Shown in pieces: positions 1 to 8,598 of a stretch of 64,000 nucleotides of DNA. The notes under the pieces were generated by a model, which searched no databases, was not told where the DNA came from, and was given only the letters and a program-made list of their open reading frames with translations. Location: NCBI GenBank assembly GCA_964580575.1, contig CAZOLJ010000014.1, forward strand, positions 5,284 through 69,283. Reading direction: 5' to 3'. The stretch is from CAVPDE01 sp964580575 (GTDB lineage: Bacteria; Desulfobacterota; DSM-4660; Desulfatiglandales; HGW-15). The translations under genes and the position numbers were made by a program. How positions within the stretch are numbered: position 1 is the stretch's first letter; the number at the start of each line of letters is the position of its first letter.

Positions 1-1898
1 TTCCCGGCCAGGTCATGGATTCCCAGGGCATTGGGCCTGAAAGAACCCGGGGCCGCGGACACGGCATAGCCGTCATTATAACCCTCCACGTAATCATTAA
101 TCAAATCTTTGGAGGAGAGATCAGCGAGGTTCGCGGTGCCCGGTTTCGGAGGAAAGGTTTCTCCCCAGGGATATTTCTGAGAAGGGCCGGTTGAAGCGAA
201 CCGCGCGCAGTACTCCCATTCCGCCTCAGTGGGCAGGCGGTAGCCCGGCCCTGCAGGTTCAGCGGCCACCAGCCGCTCACCCCGCTTCACGTAAACAGGA
301 GGCAGGGATTCCCTGGCGCTCAACCAGTTGCAGTAGAGAGCGGCCTGCTCCCACGTGACTCGCGCAACGGGTTGATCGTCTCTGTTGAGGGACTGTCCGC
401 CGAAAGAGCCGGAATCGTGCTCAGGGAAAAAAGCGCGAAATTCCTTGTTCGTCACTTCTTTGATCCCCATGTAAAAGGGCTTCTTGAGCACAATGGAGCG
501 CGCGGTTTCATTGGAGCGCCGGCCCTGTTCCCTTCGGCTGGAGCCCATGGTGTAGGCCGAAGGCGTAACCAGCCTGAGGCGGTATCCTGTGGCGGCCTGT
601 ATCTCCTCAGCTATCTTCTGAGCGGCAGGCAGGGATTTCCGGAGGACAACGATGAGCTCCTGAGGGAAGCCGGGCCTGGGCGTGAGGCGAGCGGAGAAGG
701 GCTCATACCCCTCTTTTTGTATTTCGATGCCCTGCTCCACGGCCAAGAGTTCAATCTTGCTCGGCACCGCACCGTGGGCTTTACCGTTGATCAGGAGCAA
801 GGCATCCGCCGGTTCCACTTTGAAATGGACCATCCCCATTCTGGGGGTCAGGGTGAGAGAGAGGTGTTTGCGCTCGCCGGGCGAGAGGCTCACTTCCAGG
901 GACAGCTCCTCGTACCCGGGTTTTGACACCCGGAGCAAGAGCTTTTCCCCCGAGGCAGCGGCTGCATCCAGGGGCGTTGTCCCGGCGTATTGGCCTTTTA
1001 AAGTGACCGTGGCGCCGCCTGGATCCGTTCGGAGCAAAAGAGTGCCGTCCGCCGGGACAAGCGGGATGGGCTCCAAGGTCACAGGCTGATTGGCCGTGAC
1101 CTCGAGCTGGACCTGCCGGGGTTTATAGCGGTCCATGGAGAGCTTGAGGCTGTAGACGCCTTCATCGAGGTCGAGGTGAAGAGGGGTGTGTCCCACCGCC
1201 CTCCCGTCCAGGGACACCTGGGCCCCTTCCGGAACGGAGCTTATCCGGATCCCCGCCCACCCGGGAACCAGAGGAACAGCCACGTTCTGCAAGGTTCCCA
1301 TGCCCTGCACCTCCACCTCCGTCTCCAGGGGCTTGTATTTTTCGGCTTTGACGACAAGCTGGCGAAGACCCGGCTGAACGTCGGCTACTGTGGCCGGGGT
1401 GATGCCGACCGCTTGGCCGTCCAGAAAGATCTGGGCCCCGGTGATGACCTGTCCGGCCTGATTCGCATCGTGAGCGGTCACTGCGAGCCGGCCCGGCAGC
1501 TTGTCCATGGCATAGCGGAACGTCTGATTCTTTTCGTCTCCCACGGGCAGGGCTTTTTCAAGATCACGGTACCCTTGCTTTTGAGCTCGAAGCAGGTAGG
1601 TGTCCGGCTGGAGGAGGTAGTGCTCTCCGATTCCTACACTGGGCCATCCGCCGCTTATGGCCAGGCGATCCGGCTCAGGGGTGATGGTTATGGAAACCTG
1701 CTTGACCGTTAGAACAAACCAAACCGAACCGGCCAGAAGGACTAGGACCAGAAAAAGACCGATCCGGATCAAACGACCGGGCCAGGAGGACGGGCCCTGC
1801 CGGAAAGGGGAGGGCCGGAAGGGGATGGGTCGAATCTCGATGCCGGAGGGCGAAGCGCTGTCCGCCGTATGGGCAGGGGCTGGGTCTTGATGGGTCAC
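1..1898 (-). CDS. PEGA-repeat membrane protein with FGE-sulfatase (SUMF1) domain, C-terminus cut by window edge
   Basis: The frame runs off the left edge (632 codons seen). A short N-terminus is followed by one membrane helix (about residues 43-65), then about four tandem PEGA-type beta repeats (about 66-370), then an FGE-sulfatase domain from about residue 395 with the family hallmark RLPTEAEWEYCAR. The fold includes formylglycine-generating enzymes, but bacterial multidomain members are often surface or ligand-binding proteins, so enzyme activity is not implied. The start is GTG at 1898, preceded by GGAGGG about ten bases upstream, and lies 27 bases after the stop of the gene before it. It is the last visible gene of a four-gene minus-strand operon. 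Most of the product should sit outside the cytoplasmic membrane. The domain calls are firm; the biological role is unknown. Confidence 0.85.
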   Translation of the reverse strand, partial: MTHQDPAPAHTADSASPSGIEIRPIPFRPSPFRQGPSSWPGRLIRIGLFLVLVLLAGSVWFVLTVKQVSITITPEPDRLAISGGWPSVGIGEHYLLQPDTYLLRAQKQGYRDLEKALPVGDEKNQTFRYAMDKLPGRLAVTAHDANQAGQVITGAQIFLDGQAVGITPATVADVQPGLRQLVVKAEKYKPLETEVEVQGMGTLQNVAVPLVPGWAGIRISSVPEGAQVSLDGRAVGHTPLHLDLDEGVYSLKLSMDRYKPRQVQLEVTANQPVTLEPIPLVPADGTLLLRTDPGGATVTLKGQYAGTTPLDAAAASGEKLLLRVSKPGYEELSLEVSLSPGERKHLSLTLTPRMGMVHFKVEPADALLLINGKAHGAVPSKIELLAVEQGIEIQKEGYEPFSARLTPRPGFPQELIVVLRKSLPAAQKIAEEIQAATGYRLRLVTPSAYTMGSSRREQGRRSNETARSIVLKKPFYMGIKEVTNKEFRAFFPEHDSGSFGGQSLNRDDQPVARVTWEQAALYCNWLSARESLPPVYVKRGERLVAAEPAGPGYRLPTEAEWEYCARFASTGPSQKYPWGETFPPKPGTANLADLSSKDLINDYVEGYNDGYAVSAAPGSFRPNALGIHDLAG

Positions 1899-1925
1899 TT
1901 GGAAGAGTCCCTCCACAAGATCGTC

Positions 1926-3293
1926 TCAAACTTTTTCCCGGCACGTAATGGTGACCTGGAGGGGTGCTTCACCGGGCTTCACAAGGACCTCCTGCCGGAC
2001 GTCCTTGTAACCCTCCCTGGTCCCGACCACCGTGTACCTGCCCGGCCGAAGCAGCAATTCCTGGGCCGTGAAACGGCCAAGCCTTCCTACCCTGTAAACA
2101 GAAACTTCCGTAAGATTGTCGGACACGAGGGTCACCCTGATTTGGATCTGCGCTTCCTTCACCAGTCGTCTGAAAGCCTCCAGCTGGTGATTCAAGCGCG
2201 GGCCCTTTGGCTCGATTCCTTCGGCCCGGTTCAGCACCTCAGCCGCCCTTGCCAAAGACTCGTCAGACCACAGAGCCTCGGGCTTTTGCAGGTAGAACTG
2301 CAGACGTTTGTCCATTTCCATTCTCTGCAGGCTGCGCTCCCTGCCTTGAACGGCGAATTGAAGGGTCCCGTCGAGCGCCAGGGCGGCAGCGTAGAGGTCC
2401 GAAGCTTTTGCCCAATCCTCCAGCGCCTCAGCCTCCGCGGCTCTCGCTTGGAAATCCCCCATGCTCTGAAGCCGGACAGCCGCTTCGACCTGGGCCAGGG
2501 CCTCAAGGACCTCCGGGGCGTTCGGCTTTAATTCCCGGGCCTTTGTCAGCTCTGAGCGTGCAAGGGCGTAGTTCTTTTCGTGATAGGCTGTCAACCCGCC
2601 GGACAGGTGACGATGAAACCGTTCTTCCACCGATTTTCTGCTGCCCTGATCCTTTTCCCTGCGAGCCGGCAACGAACCCTCTGCCTTGGTTTCCGCTGCC
2701 CCCTGGTTTTGGCCGGCAACAGCCGGCTGTCGCTCTTCCTTTGCGTGTTTTTCCGGGAGGGGAGGGGTCTTGTCTTCCGGCGCTTGCACCGGTTGCGGCG
2801 TTCCCGGTTGCCCGGGAACCTGGGCGAGTGTTTCGACGGGCTCCGGACGGGATCGTTTGGAGAGGTGGTTCAACAGGAAACCGCTCCCGCAGACCACGGA
2901 AGCCAGAATGCCCAGCGTGAGCGCGGCTTTCCACAGGGTCCTCGGGCTGCGTTTGGCTGCTGCTTTGCGGTTCAAAGGGAGAGGTTCGATAATGGTCGGT
3001 TCCGGAACTCCAGCCGGACCTCTTCCTGAACGCACGGTCGCGGGACTCTCCGTGTTCTTCGGCTTCACGGTGTTAAACCAGGGTTCACCCGCCTTCGCAG
3101 AAAGCCCCATCCGCAAGAGCGGGGATGAATGCGAAAAGGGTGTCCGCCGCGTTGGCGGAGGTGGATCTGCTTCGGCGGGTTCCGCCGAAGGTGTGAAGAG
3201 GCCAGGTGCGGTGGCAAAGGCAGCTTCACTGCTTTTCCTGTGCTCCTTTTCCCTCTCGGGATGCCCGGTCGTCAAGGCCGGTTTCCGCGTCAT
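1926..3293 (-). CDS. TPR/PEGA-like single-pass membrane protein of the FGE operon
   Basis: No precise family is recognised. The protein has a long proline-rich N-terminus (about 1-115), one membrane helix (about 121-143), a Pro/Glu/Lys-rich linker to about 225, a TPR-like helical segment (about 230-345), and a C-terminal beta module (about 375-455) that resembles the PEGA repeats of the next gene. The assigned ATG overlaps the preceding lipoprotein gene by 68 bases and has no convincing ribosome site. An internal Met at residue 62 (position 3110) would remove the overlap but cut the disordered tail, so the start is uncertain. The shared architecture with the next gene suggests both belong to one envelope assembly whose cargo or function cannot be told from sequence. 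Confidence 0.72.
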   Translation of the reverse strand: MTRKPALTTGHPEREKEHRKSSEAAFATAPGLFTPSAEPAEADPPPPTRRTPFSHSSPLLRMGLSAKAGEPWFNTVKPKNTESPATVRSGRGPAGVPEPTIIEPLPLNRKAAAKRSPRTLWKAALTLGILASVVCGSGFLLNHLSKRSRPEPVETLAQVPGQPGTPQPVQAPEDKTPPLPEKHAKEERQPAVAGQNQGAAETKAEGSLPARREKDQGSRKSVEERFHRHLSGGLTAYHEKNYALARSELTKARELKPNAPEVLEALAQVEAAVRLQSMGDFQARAAEAEALEDWAKASDLYAAALALDGTLQFAVQGRERSLQRMEMDKRLQFYLQKPEALWSDESLARAAEVLNRAEGIEPKGPRLNHQLEAFRRLVKEAQIQIRVTLVSDNLTEVSVYRVGRLGRFTAQELLLRPGRYTVVGTREGYKDVRQEVLVKPGEAPLQVTITCREKV

Positions 3294-4437
3294 AGATCTG
3301 GCGGAGCAGCTCTCGCCATCGACGGTACTGCTCCTCGGCTGATCCGGTCAGCTCATAGGTCTTGCCCTGGAATTCCATGACAAGCGGTTTCATTTCATTG
3401 TCAAATGATTCGCTCAGTTCCTGAATGGCTGTCCTGTGCATCTCCGCCTGGCTGGAGATGTTGATGCCGCTGACGAAGACTTGACCCCCGATGAGGACGA
3501 TGGTCCCTCCCAAGACGGGCCAGTTGAAGTCACCGCTGCTGCCGACCAGAACGCCCAGGGCTATAAGCGCCACACCGGCTGCTATGCGCGTGTAGGCGTC
3601 GCGCTTCACCTTGGCCATGGCCACTCGCTCTGTTAGGTTCATTTTGCGCCAATTCTCATAGGAAGGCCACATCCCGTTGTAGAAGTTCTCGGAGTACCCG
3701 TTCAGTGCGTCTACGAACATGCCCTCCCGTTCCCTGATGCTCATGAGCCGTTTCAGCATGGGATCATCGTCGGCGGGCAGCCGGTTCACTTTGGTGATCT
3801 CCTTCCGATCCGTCGTGAGGTAACGACCGAACGCATCAGGAGCGAACTCCTCGGCGAACTTGAGTTTGGACACGGCGCGGATATTCCTGACCTGGTCAGG
3901 GGTGAGCTTTTCCCTCTGCTCTGCCATGGCATTGGCAACAGCATGGTAGAGAGCCTGGAAGGGGTCCTTCTGTCCCGGTTGAAGCTGGGCGTAGCTCGTT
4001 TCAGTGGCATCGGCTCCTAATTTCTTGTCGAACCAGAGCCGGCCCGTGGCATCCCGGGCCTCCACCTGGAGAACGAGGCGCTCCCCGTTGCTTTCGATGA
4101 TTTTTCCCTTGATCACCACATCCGCGTTCACCGATTCCTTCGGCATGACCCGCACCATTCCCCAGTGGCTGCTTCGCTGGAGCGTGCTCTTGAGATGGTA
4201 AGGGATGAAGTGCTCTTCGGCCTTGCGGACCTGAGCGTTGGTCCCCTGCTCCTTTGCCTCTTCCTCGGTCATCTCCACGCTGTCAAAGGTGACGACTCCC
4301 ACGTCCAGCAACTCCTGTTCTGGAATCTCGCTCTTGGCGGAGTACAGGGGGGTGGGAGGAACGTTTTGCACTCCGAGGCTCGCACATCCGGAGATCACGG
4401 CCAGGCACAGGAACAGAGCGCAGAAAATCATCTTCAT
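3226..4437 (-). CDS. predicted outer- or inner-membrane lipoprotein of the FGE/PEGA operon
   Basis: The N-terminus is a classic lipoprotein signal peptide with Cys18 as the acylation site (VISGC). The following region, up to about residue 200, resembles the fold of proteins that bind or build envelope complexes, with the phrase DVGVVTFDS after the signal. Two hydrophobic stretches near residues 290-340 could be membrane helices, which is unusual for a simple lipoprotein. The C-terminal 70 residues are charged. It starts 25 bases after the preceding gene ends, so the two are likely co-transcribed. The function is not recognised; the lipoprotein call is strong, the topology of the late hydrophobic pair is inferred. 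Confidence 0.8.
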   Translation of the reverse strand: MKMIFCALFLCLAVISGCASLGVQNVPPTPLYSAKSEIPEQELLDVGVVTFDSVEMTEEEAKEQGTNAQVRKAEEHFIPYHLKSTLQRSSHWGMVRVMPKESVNADVVIKGKIIESNGERLVLQVEARDATGRLWFDKKLGADATETSYAQLQPGQKDPFQALYHAVANAMAEQREKLTPDQVRNIRAVSKLKFAEEFAPDAFGRYLTTDRKEITKVNRLPADDDPMLKRLMSIREREGMFVDALNGYSENFYNGMWPSYENWRKMNLTERVAMAKVKRDAYTRIAAGVALIALGVLVGSSGDFNWPVLGGTIVLIGGQVFVSGINISSQAEMHRTAIQELSESFDNEMKPLVMEFQGKTYELTGSAEEQYRRWRELLRQIYDAETGLDDRASREGKGAQEKQ

Positions 4438-4462
4438 GGGAGAACCTCGTCAGCCGGCACGG

Positions 4463-5356
4463 TCACTGCCTCCTGCTCTTTTTGTACTCCTCGTATTCTT
4501 TCCAGAGTTTTTCTTTCAGCACAGGGTCGGTTTCCTTTTCCGCCGCTTCCCGGAGCTGGCGCGCAACGATGTCGTCATCCTGAGAGCTGGAATCAGGGCC
4601 CCGGCCCGTGAGACGGGTGGGGTCGTCTTTGCCCGACGCACTGCCGGAGGGGCGAGCCTGTGTGCCTGTCTTGGCGTCTTGAACCCCGGAATCCTTATCC
4701 TTGGATGCCCCGGGGGCTTGCGCTGCGTCTTTGCCCTGCGATTCCCCTTCAGGCTGTTGCTTCTCATCGCCGGAGCCGGACTTCTCAGGGGAGGATCCTT
4801 CCGCCTCCCTGATTCCTCTGGCTGCCGCAGCAGCTTCCCGGGCAAGGCCTCTCATCTTGTCTCCTGAGGCTGTCCTGATTTTGTCCATCTCCTTGAGAAG
4901 CATTTCATCGAAGGAAGCGAGCGATTCTTTTAGCTGACGGTCCAGGGAAGCGATCCGGTCTGTCTCTGCCTCCTCGGGGATCTTGACATCGCGCTTGGGT
5001 TCCGACGGGTCGGGTTCGGATGCAGGTGCGGTTTTCTGAGAAGATGCGCTCGCGGCAAAAGCCTTTTCCATGCTTTCCAGAATTCGGCGATTCTCCTCTC
5101 GCATCTCTCCCACGCGTTGGAGGTAAATCTCATAGTTCCTGATCAGTTCGGGCGATGCGTTACCTGATGCTTTCAGCTGTTCCAGATCAGCAGCGATTCG
5201 GTCGTGGGTCACGTGACTGAGGCGCAGAGTCTCCCGGGCGGTTTCCAGTTTGGACTGGGCTGATTCCTGGTTAGCTCCGGCCATCCCTGTGAGGGTGAAG
5301 AAAAGAATCAAAGCCGGCGCAATATACCGCAATTTGCCTTTTCCTTGTCTCGACAA
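4463..5356 (-). CDS. secreted coiled-coil protein with low-complexity linker, first gene of the FGE/PEGA operon
   Basis: A signal peptide (about 1-28, ending MAGA) leads into a helical coiled-coil region (about 30-110), a long charged and Gly/Ser/Asp-rich low-complexity stretch (about 115-260), and a compact C-terminal segment with the motif DDDIVARQLREAAEKE. The start is a TTG at 5356 with AGGAG nine bases upstream; no ATG or GTG is better placed. A sigma70-like promoter lies about 70 bases upstream. The family is not recognised. Position and secretion suggest an accessory part of the same envelope complex as the downstream PEGA and lipoprotein genes. Confidence 0.75.
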   Translation of the reverse strand: MSRQGKGKLRYIAPALILFFTLTGMAGANQESAQSKLETARETLRLSHVTHDRIAADLEQLKASGNASPELIRNYEIYLQRVGEMREENRRILESMEKAFAASASSQKTAPASEPDPSEPKRDVKIPEEAETDRIASLDRQLKESLASFDEMLLKEMDKIRTASGDKMRGLAREAAAAARGIREAEGSSPEKSGSGDEKQQPEGESQGKDAAQAPGASKDKDSGVQDAKTGTQARPSGSASGKDDPTRLTGRGPDSSSQDDDIVARQLREAAEKETDPVLKEKLWKEYEEYKKSRRQ

Positions 5357-5425
5357 AGTCTGGATCTCCTCACCCGCCGTCTTTGAGGCTCGGTGCGGCA
5401 GCCACTCGAAGGCAAACCCTAAATA

Positions 5426-5454
5426 ATATTAGGAGCTTAAGGACCTGATGTCAA
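5426..5454 (-). promoter_or_regulatory. sigma70-like promoter of the FGE/PEGA operon
   Basis: On the minus strand TTGACA (5454-5449) is followed after 17 bases by TAATAT (5431-5426). The predicted start near 5419 leaves a leader of about 60 bases before the TTG start codon at 5356. No other promoter of this quality is seen in the 154-base gap. Confidence 0.7.
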
Positions 5455-5510
5455 GACCGGCTTTGAGGCGAGGAATCTACGGCTTCCAATTACCGGACCA
5501 CGGACTTCTC

Positions 5511-6554
5511 CTAAAGGATACGGTTGAACCACCACACCGATAACAAGCCGGCGATCAGCGCCAACAAGGCGGCTGCGGCTGAGAATAGGGCGGTGATTTC
5601 CGTCTCCCGTGTCACAAACACCAGCCGGCTGCTCAGGGTCTCGTAGACCTTTTTCAGGTCCGCTGCACTGCCCGCATAGTAGTACTCACCCTGCGTCAGC
5701 TCCGCTATCGTTTTGAGGGCCTGTTCATCGAGCCGCACCCGCATGGACCAGCCCTCAAACCGGATGACTTCGCCTTCCGTCGTGCCGAAGCCCACGGTGT
5801 AGACGCGCACCCCGCGCTCCGCTGCCATGCGAGACGCCTCGATGGGGTCAGGTCCGACGTTCGACTGTCCGTCGCTCAGCAGGATAATCACGGCCGATGT
5901 GTAGGAGCCGGCTGGAACCGGCTTGAACGCAGGCTTTTCGGATTTGGCCGCCTGGTCGAGCGGAGCGCCCAGCTGGGAATCACGCCGCGGGTTCCACGAT
6001 CGTAGGTCGAACTCGGCCTCGGGGAAGATCGCCTTGAGGGATATGAGGATCCCGCTGCCTATGGCCGTGGCCCGTTGCAGCTGAAACCGGTCAATGGCCG
6101 AAACAATCTCCTCGCGATTGTCCGTGGGCGCCTGGGCGACCGCCGCTGTGCCGGCAAAGGTGACCACCCCGATGCGCGTGCCTCGCGGCTGGTCGGACAC
6201 GAAGGATTTGGCGGCGACCTGCGCAGCCGCCATCCGGCTCGGTTCGATGTCGGTGGCGCGCATGCTGCCGGAGGTGTCCATGGCAAGAATAACGGTGCGC
6301 TGATGGGTCGGCAGGGTGACGACCGCAGACGGCCGAGCAACGGCGAGGACCAGCAAGGTCAGAGCCAACAGCAAAAGGAGCGGGGGGATGTGGCGCCGGA
6401 ATCTCACGCCGGCGGCCATGGCCTCTTTCACCAGGTTCAGGTTCGCATACCGGAGGGCCGTCTTTTTCTTGCGGCCCAGCAGGAACAGATACGCGGCGAC
6501 GAATGCCGGCACGGCCGTCAACAGCCAGAGCATGTCAGGCCACAGGAAGGACAT
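5511..6554 (-). CDS. BatA-like von Willebrand factor A domain membrane protein
   Basis: The 347-residue protein has N-terminal helices (about 8-26 and 55-73), a periplasmic or cytoplasmic VWA domain and a C-terminal helix (about 320-342). This is the usual layout of BatA-type proteins. The MIDAS motif DTSGS is intact at 93-97, and LLSDGQSNVG near residue 228 supplies the second acidic site. VWA proteins of this kind are the metal-dependent binding partners of MoxR AAA+ ATPases. The gene overlaps the DUF58 gene upstream by 20 bases, so the three-gene MoxR-DUF58-VWA set is one operon. An aerotolerance or protein-complex maturation role is the family inference; the actual client is unknown. Confidence 0.9.
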   Translation of the reverse strand: MSFLWPDMLWLLTAVPAFVAAYLFLLGRKKKTALRYANLNLVKEAMAAGVRFRRHIPPLLLLLALTLLVLAVARPSAVVTLPTHQRTVILAMDTSGSMRATDIEPSRMAAAQVAAKSFVSDQPRGTRIGVVTFAGTAAVAQAPTDNREEIVSAIDRFQLQRATAIGSGILISLKAIFPEAEFDLRSWNPRRDSQLGAPLDQAAKSEKPAFKPVPAGSYTSAVIILLSDGQSNVGPDPIEASRMAAERGVRVYTVGFGTTEGEVIRFEGWSMRVRLDEQALKTIAELTQGEYYYAGSAADLKKVYETLSSRLVFVTRETEITALFSAAAALLALIAGLLSVWWFNRIL

Positions 6555-7488
6555 GGGTCCCTCCCAGATGCTGCGGCAGGCTGCCGCCAGCTGAGAACTG
6601 CCGCCTTCGCTTGCGCAGGTCCGCGAACCTCAAGATCGCATCGACCAGGTCGTCGGTCGTGGAGAGTTCCAAGGCGTCCACGGCGGCGTCGCTCAACGCC
6701 GATCGCAGGGCCGCCTCACGCCGTTCGGCCGCAACCGCAAAGCGCTTGCGGAAGCCTCGGTCGCCGGTGTCCACCCATGCCAGGTCACCGGTCTCAGCGT
6801 CCTGAAAGACCAGGTGCCCCAGGTCCGGCAGCTCCATTTCCAGGGGATCGTAGAGACGCACTGCGACGATCTCGTGGCGCCGGGCCAGGAGAGCCAGCGC
6901 TCCCTCCCAGCCGGGTGTACTGATGAAATCGGAAACAACGAACACGAGCGAACGTCTGGGGATGACCTGGCGGCCGGTCTGAAGCAGATCCTTCAGGTTC
7001 GTCTCCGCAGAGCGGAGGCACTCGGGCCGGGACAGCATGCGGCTGAGGATGTGCAGGACGTGGCGCCGGCCGCCCCGGGCCGGGATCACCGTGTCCACCC
7101 GGTCGCCGTAAAAAAGCGCGCCCACAGGGTTGCCATGGCGCGAGAGAAGCCGCGCCAAAACGGTTACGAACTCGATGGCCACGGAGCGCTTTTCTAGCCG
7201 CTCGGAGCCGAAACTCACCGAGGGGCTGAGGTCCAGCAGGAACCAGGCCGTCACATCCCGGTCTTCGTTGTATACGCGCACGTATGGGGTCTGCAGCCGC
7301 GCGGTGACATTCCAGTCGATGTGGCGAACATCGTCGTGGAACTGGTACTCGCGCAGGTCGGCCAGGTCGACCCCGAACCCGCGGAACAGGCTGCGGTAGT
7401 CGCCGTGGAGCAGACCGTCCAGGCGGCGAATGACGGTCCACTCGAGCCGCAACAGGGTTTTTTCAGGATCTCGCGCCTGCTCGGACAT
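6535..7488 (-). CDS. DUF58 domain protein of the MoxR-VWA module
   Basis: This soluble 317-residue protein contains the DUF58 core with the characteristic DVRHIDWNVTARLQTPYVR stretch near residues 53-71, followed by a VWA-like fold (LLDLSPSVSFGS near 88-99, where the MIDAS-like motif is partly kept). It overlaps the MoxR gene by 26 bases and the VWA gene by 20, so translation is probably coupled. In family terms DUF58 proteins accompany MoxR ATPases and are thought to be adaptors or substrates. Nothing in the sequence identifies the specific target. Confidence 0.92.
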   Translation of the reverse strand: MSEQARDPEKTLLRLEWTVIRRLDGLLHGDYRSLFRGFGVDLADLREYQFHDDVRHIDWNVTARLQTPYVRVYNEDRDVTAWFLLDLSPSVSFGSERLEKRSVAIEFVTVLARLLSRHGNPVGALFYGDRVDTVIPARGGRRHVLHILSRMLSRPECLRSAETNLKDLLQTGRQVIPRRSLVFVVSDFISTPGWEGALALLARRHEIVAVRLYDPLEMELPDLGHLVFQDAETGDLAWVDTGDRGFRKRFAVAAERREAALRSALSDAAVDALELSTTDDLVDAILRFADLRKRRRQFSAGGSLPQHLGGTHVLPVA

Positions 7489-8479
7489 GGGTCTCCAAGG
7501 GCTTTTCAGGAGCCGGTAGGTGCTGCATGACTTTTTGAATGATCTGGTCGGCCGTCATGGCATCGGCCAGGGCCTGGTACGAGAGCACCAGCCGGTGCCG
7601 GAACACGTCTGCCACCAGGTCGGTCAAGTCCTCCGGAAGGACATAGCCTCTGCCGCGAAGGAAAGCCAGGGCCCGTGCCCCCTCGATCAGGTGGATGGGG
7701 GCGCGGGGGCTGGCGCCGTACGAAAGGTAAGGGGCCAGGTTGGGGATGCCGTAACGGGCCGGGTCCCGCGTGGCGGCGGCCAGACGCACCGCGTACTGGA
7801 TCAGCGATGGGTCGACGAACCCGGAGCGGCACGCGCGCTGCAGCTCCCTCAGCTGGTCGGTCGTGGCCACGGCCGTCACTTCGGTCTCTGCACCCGTGAC
7901 GCGGTTGACGATGACAAACTCCTCTTCCTCGCTCGGGTAGCCGACAAGCACTTTCATCATGAAGCGGTCCACCTGGGCCTCGGGCAGAGGGTAAGTGCCC
8001 TCGGTCTCGATGGGGTTCTGCGTCGCCATGACGAGGAACGGCTGCGGCACCCGGTGGGTCTCGCCGGCGATGGTGACCTGGTATTCCTGCATCACTTCGA
8101 GCAAGGCGCTTTGCACCTTGGCCGGGGCCCGGTTGATCTCATCGGCCAGGAGCAGGTGGGTGAACACGGGGCCGAGCGCAGTGGTGAATTCACTGGTTTT
8201 CTGGTTGTAGATGCGCGTGCCCACCAAGTCCGCCGGCACCAGGTCCGGTGTGAACTGAATCCTCCGAAAAGTTCCGCGAAGGGTCCGGGCGAGGGTCTTG
8301 ACCGTCAAGGTCTTGGCGAGGCCCGGCACGCCCTCGACCAGCAGGTGCCCCTGGGCGAGGGTTGCCACCAGCACGCGCTCGAGGAAACGGTCCTGGCCTA
8401 CGACGATCTTCTTCACCTCGTAGAGGATGCGCTCCATCAGGGTGAAGACTTCGGAACGACCGGTTTCATTTACGTTCAT
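7463..8479 (-). CDS. MoxR-family AAA+ ATPase
   Basis: The 338-residue protein is a complete MoxR ATPase: Walker A GVPGLAKT (50-57), Walker B LLADEINRAP followed by the conserved KVQSALLEVMQE helix, and the sensor region MATQNPIETEGTYPLPEAQ. It should act as a hexameric chaperone-like ATPase with the DUF58 and VWA proteins downstream. The start chosen is ATG at 8479, preceded by GCGAGGAC. The frame stays open 33 codons further upstream, but that extension is low-complexity, crosses a dispersed palindromic repeat and has no family match. Confidence 0.94.
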   Translation of the reverse strand: MNVNETGRSEVFTLMERILYEVKKIVVGQDRFLERVLVATLAQGHLLVEGVPGLAKTLTVKTLARTLRGTFRRIQFTPDLVPADLVGTRIYNQKTSEFTTALGPVFTHLLLADEINRAPAKVQSALLEVMQEYQVTIAGETHRVPQPFLVMATQNPIETEGTYPLPEAQVDRFMMKVLVGYPSEEEEFVIVNRVTGAETEVTAVATTDQLRELQRACRSGFVDPSLIQYAVRLAAATRDPARYGIPNLAPYLSYGASPRAPIHLIEGARALAFLRGRGYVLPEDLTDLVADVFRHRLVLSYQALADAMTADQIIQKVMQHLPAPEKPLETHVRAGARS

Positions 8480-8521
8480 GGGTGTCCTCGCTTCATCCCC
8501 TCCTCGCCTTCTCCGTACTTC

Positions 8522-8557
8522 TTCCCCTCCCCACGTGGGAGGGGTTAGGGGAGGGGG
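8522..8557. repeat. short G/C-tract palindromic repeat, copy 1
   Basis: A C-rich arm (cccctcccc) and a G-rich arm (ggggttaggggaggggg) surround a short centre. A closely similar element is at 26131-26166 and a related one at 28138-28170. All three lie between genes, as expected of a dispersed intergenic element rather than a regulatory site of one gene. Confidence 0.6.
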
Positions 8558-8598
8558 GAAGGAAATGGGCATTGACAAGCAAACGCGGAGACACAGCG

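Noticed and set aside
372..1712. Several plus-strand open frames over the PEGA/FGE gene
   Set aside because: They are opposite-strand shadows of the well-supported minus-strand gene with PEGA and FGE motifs.
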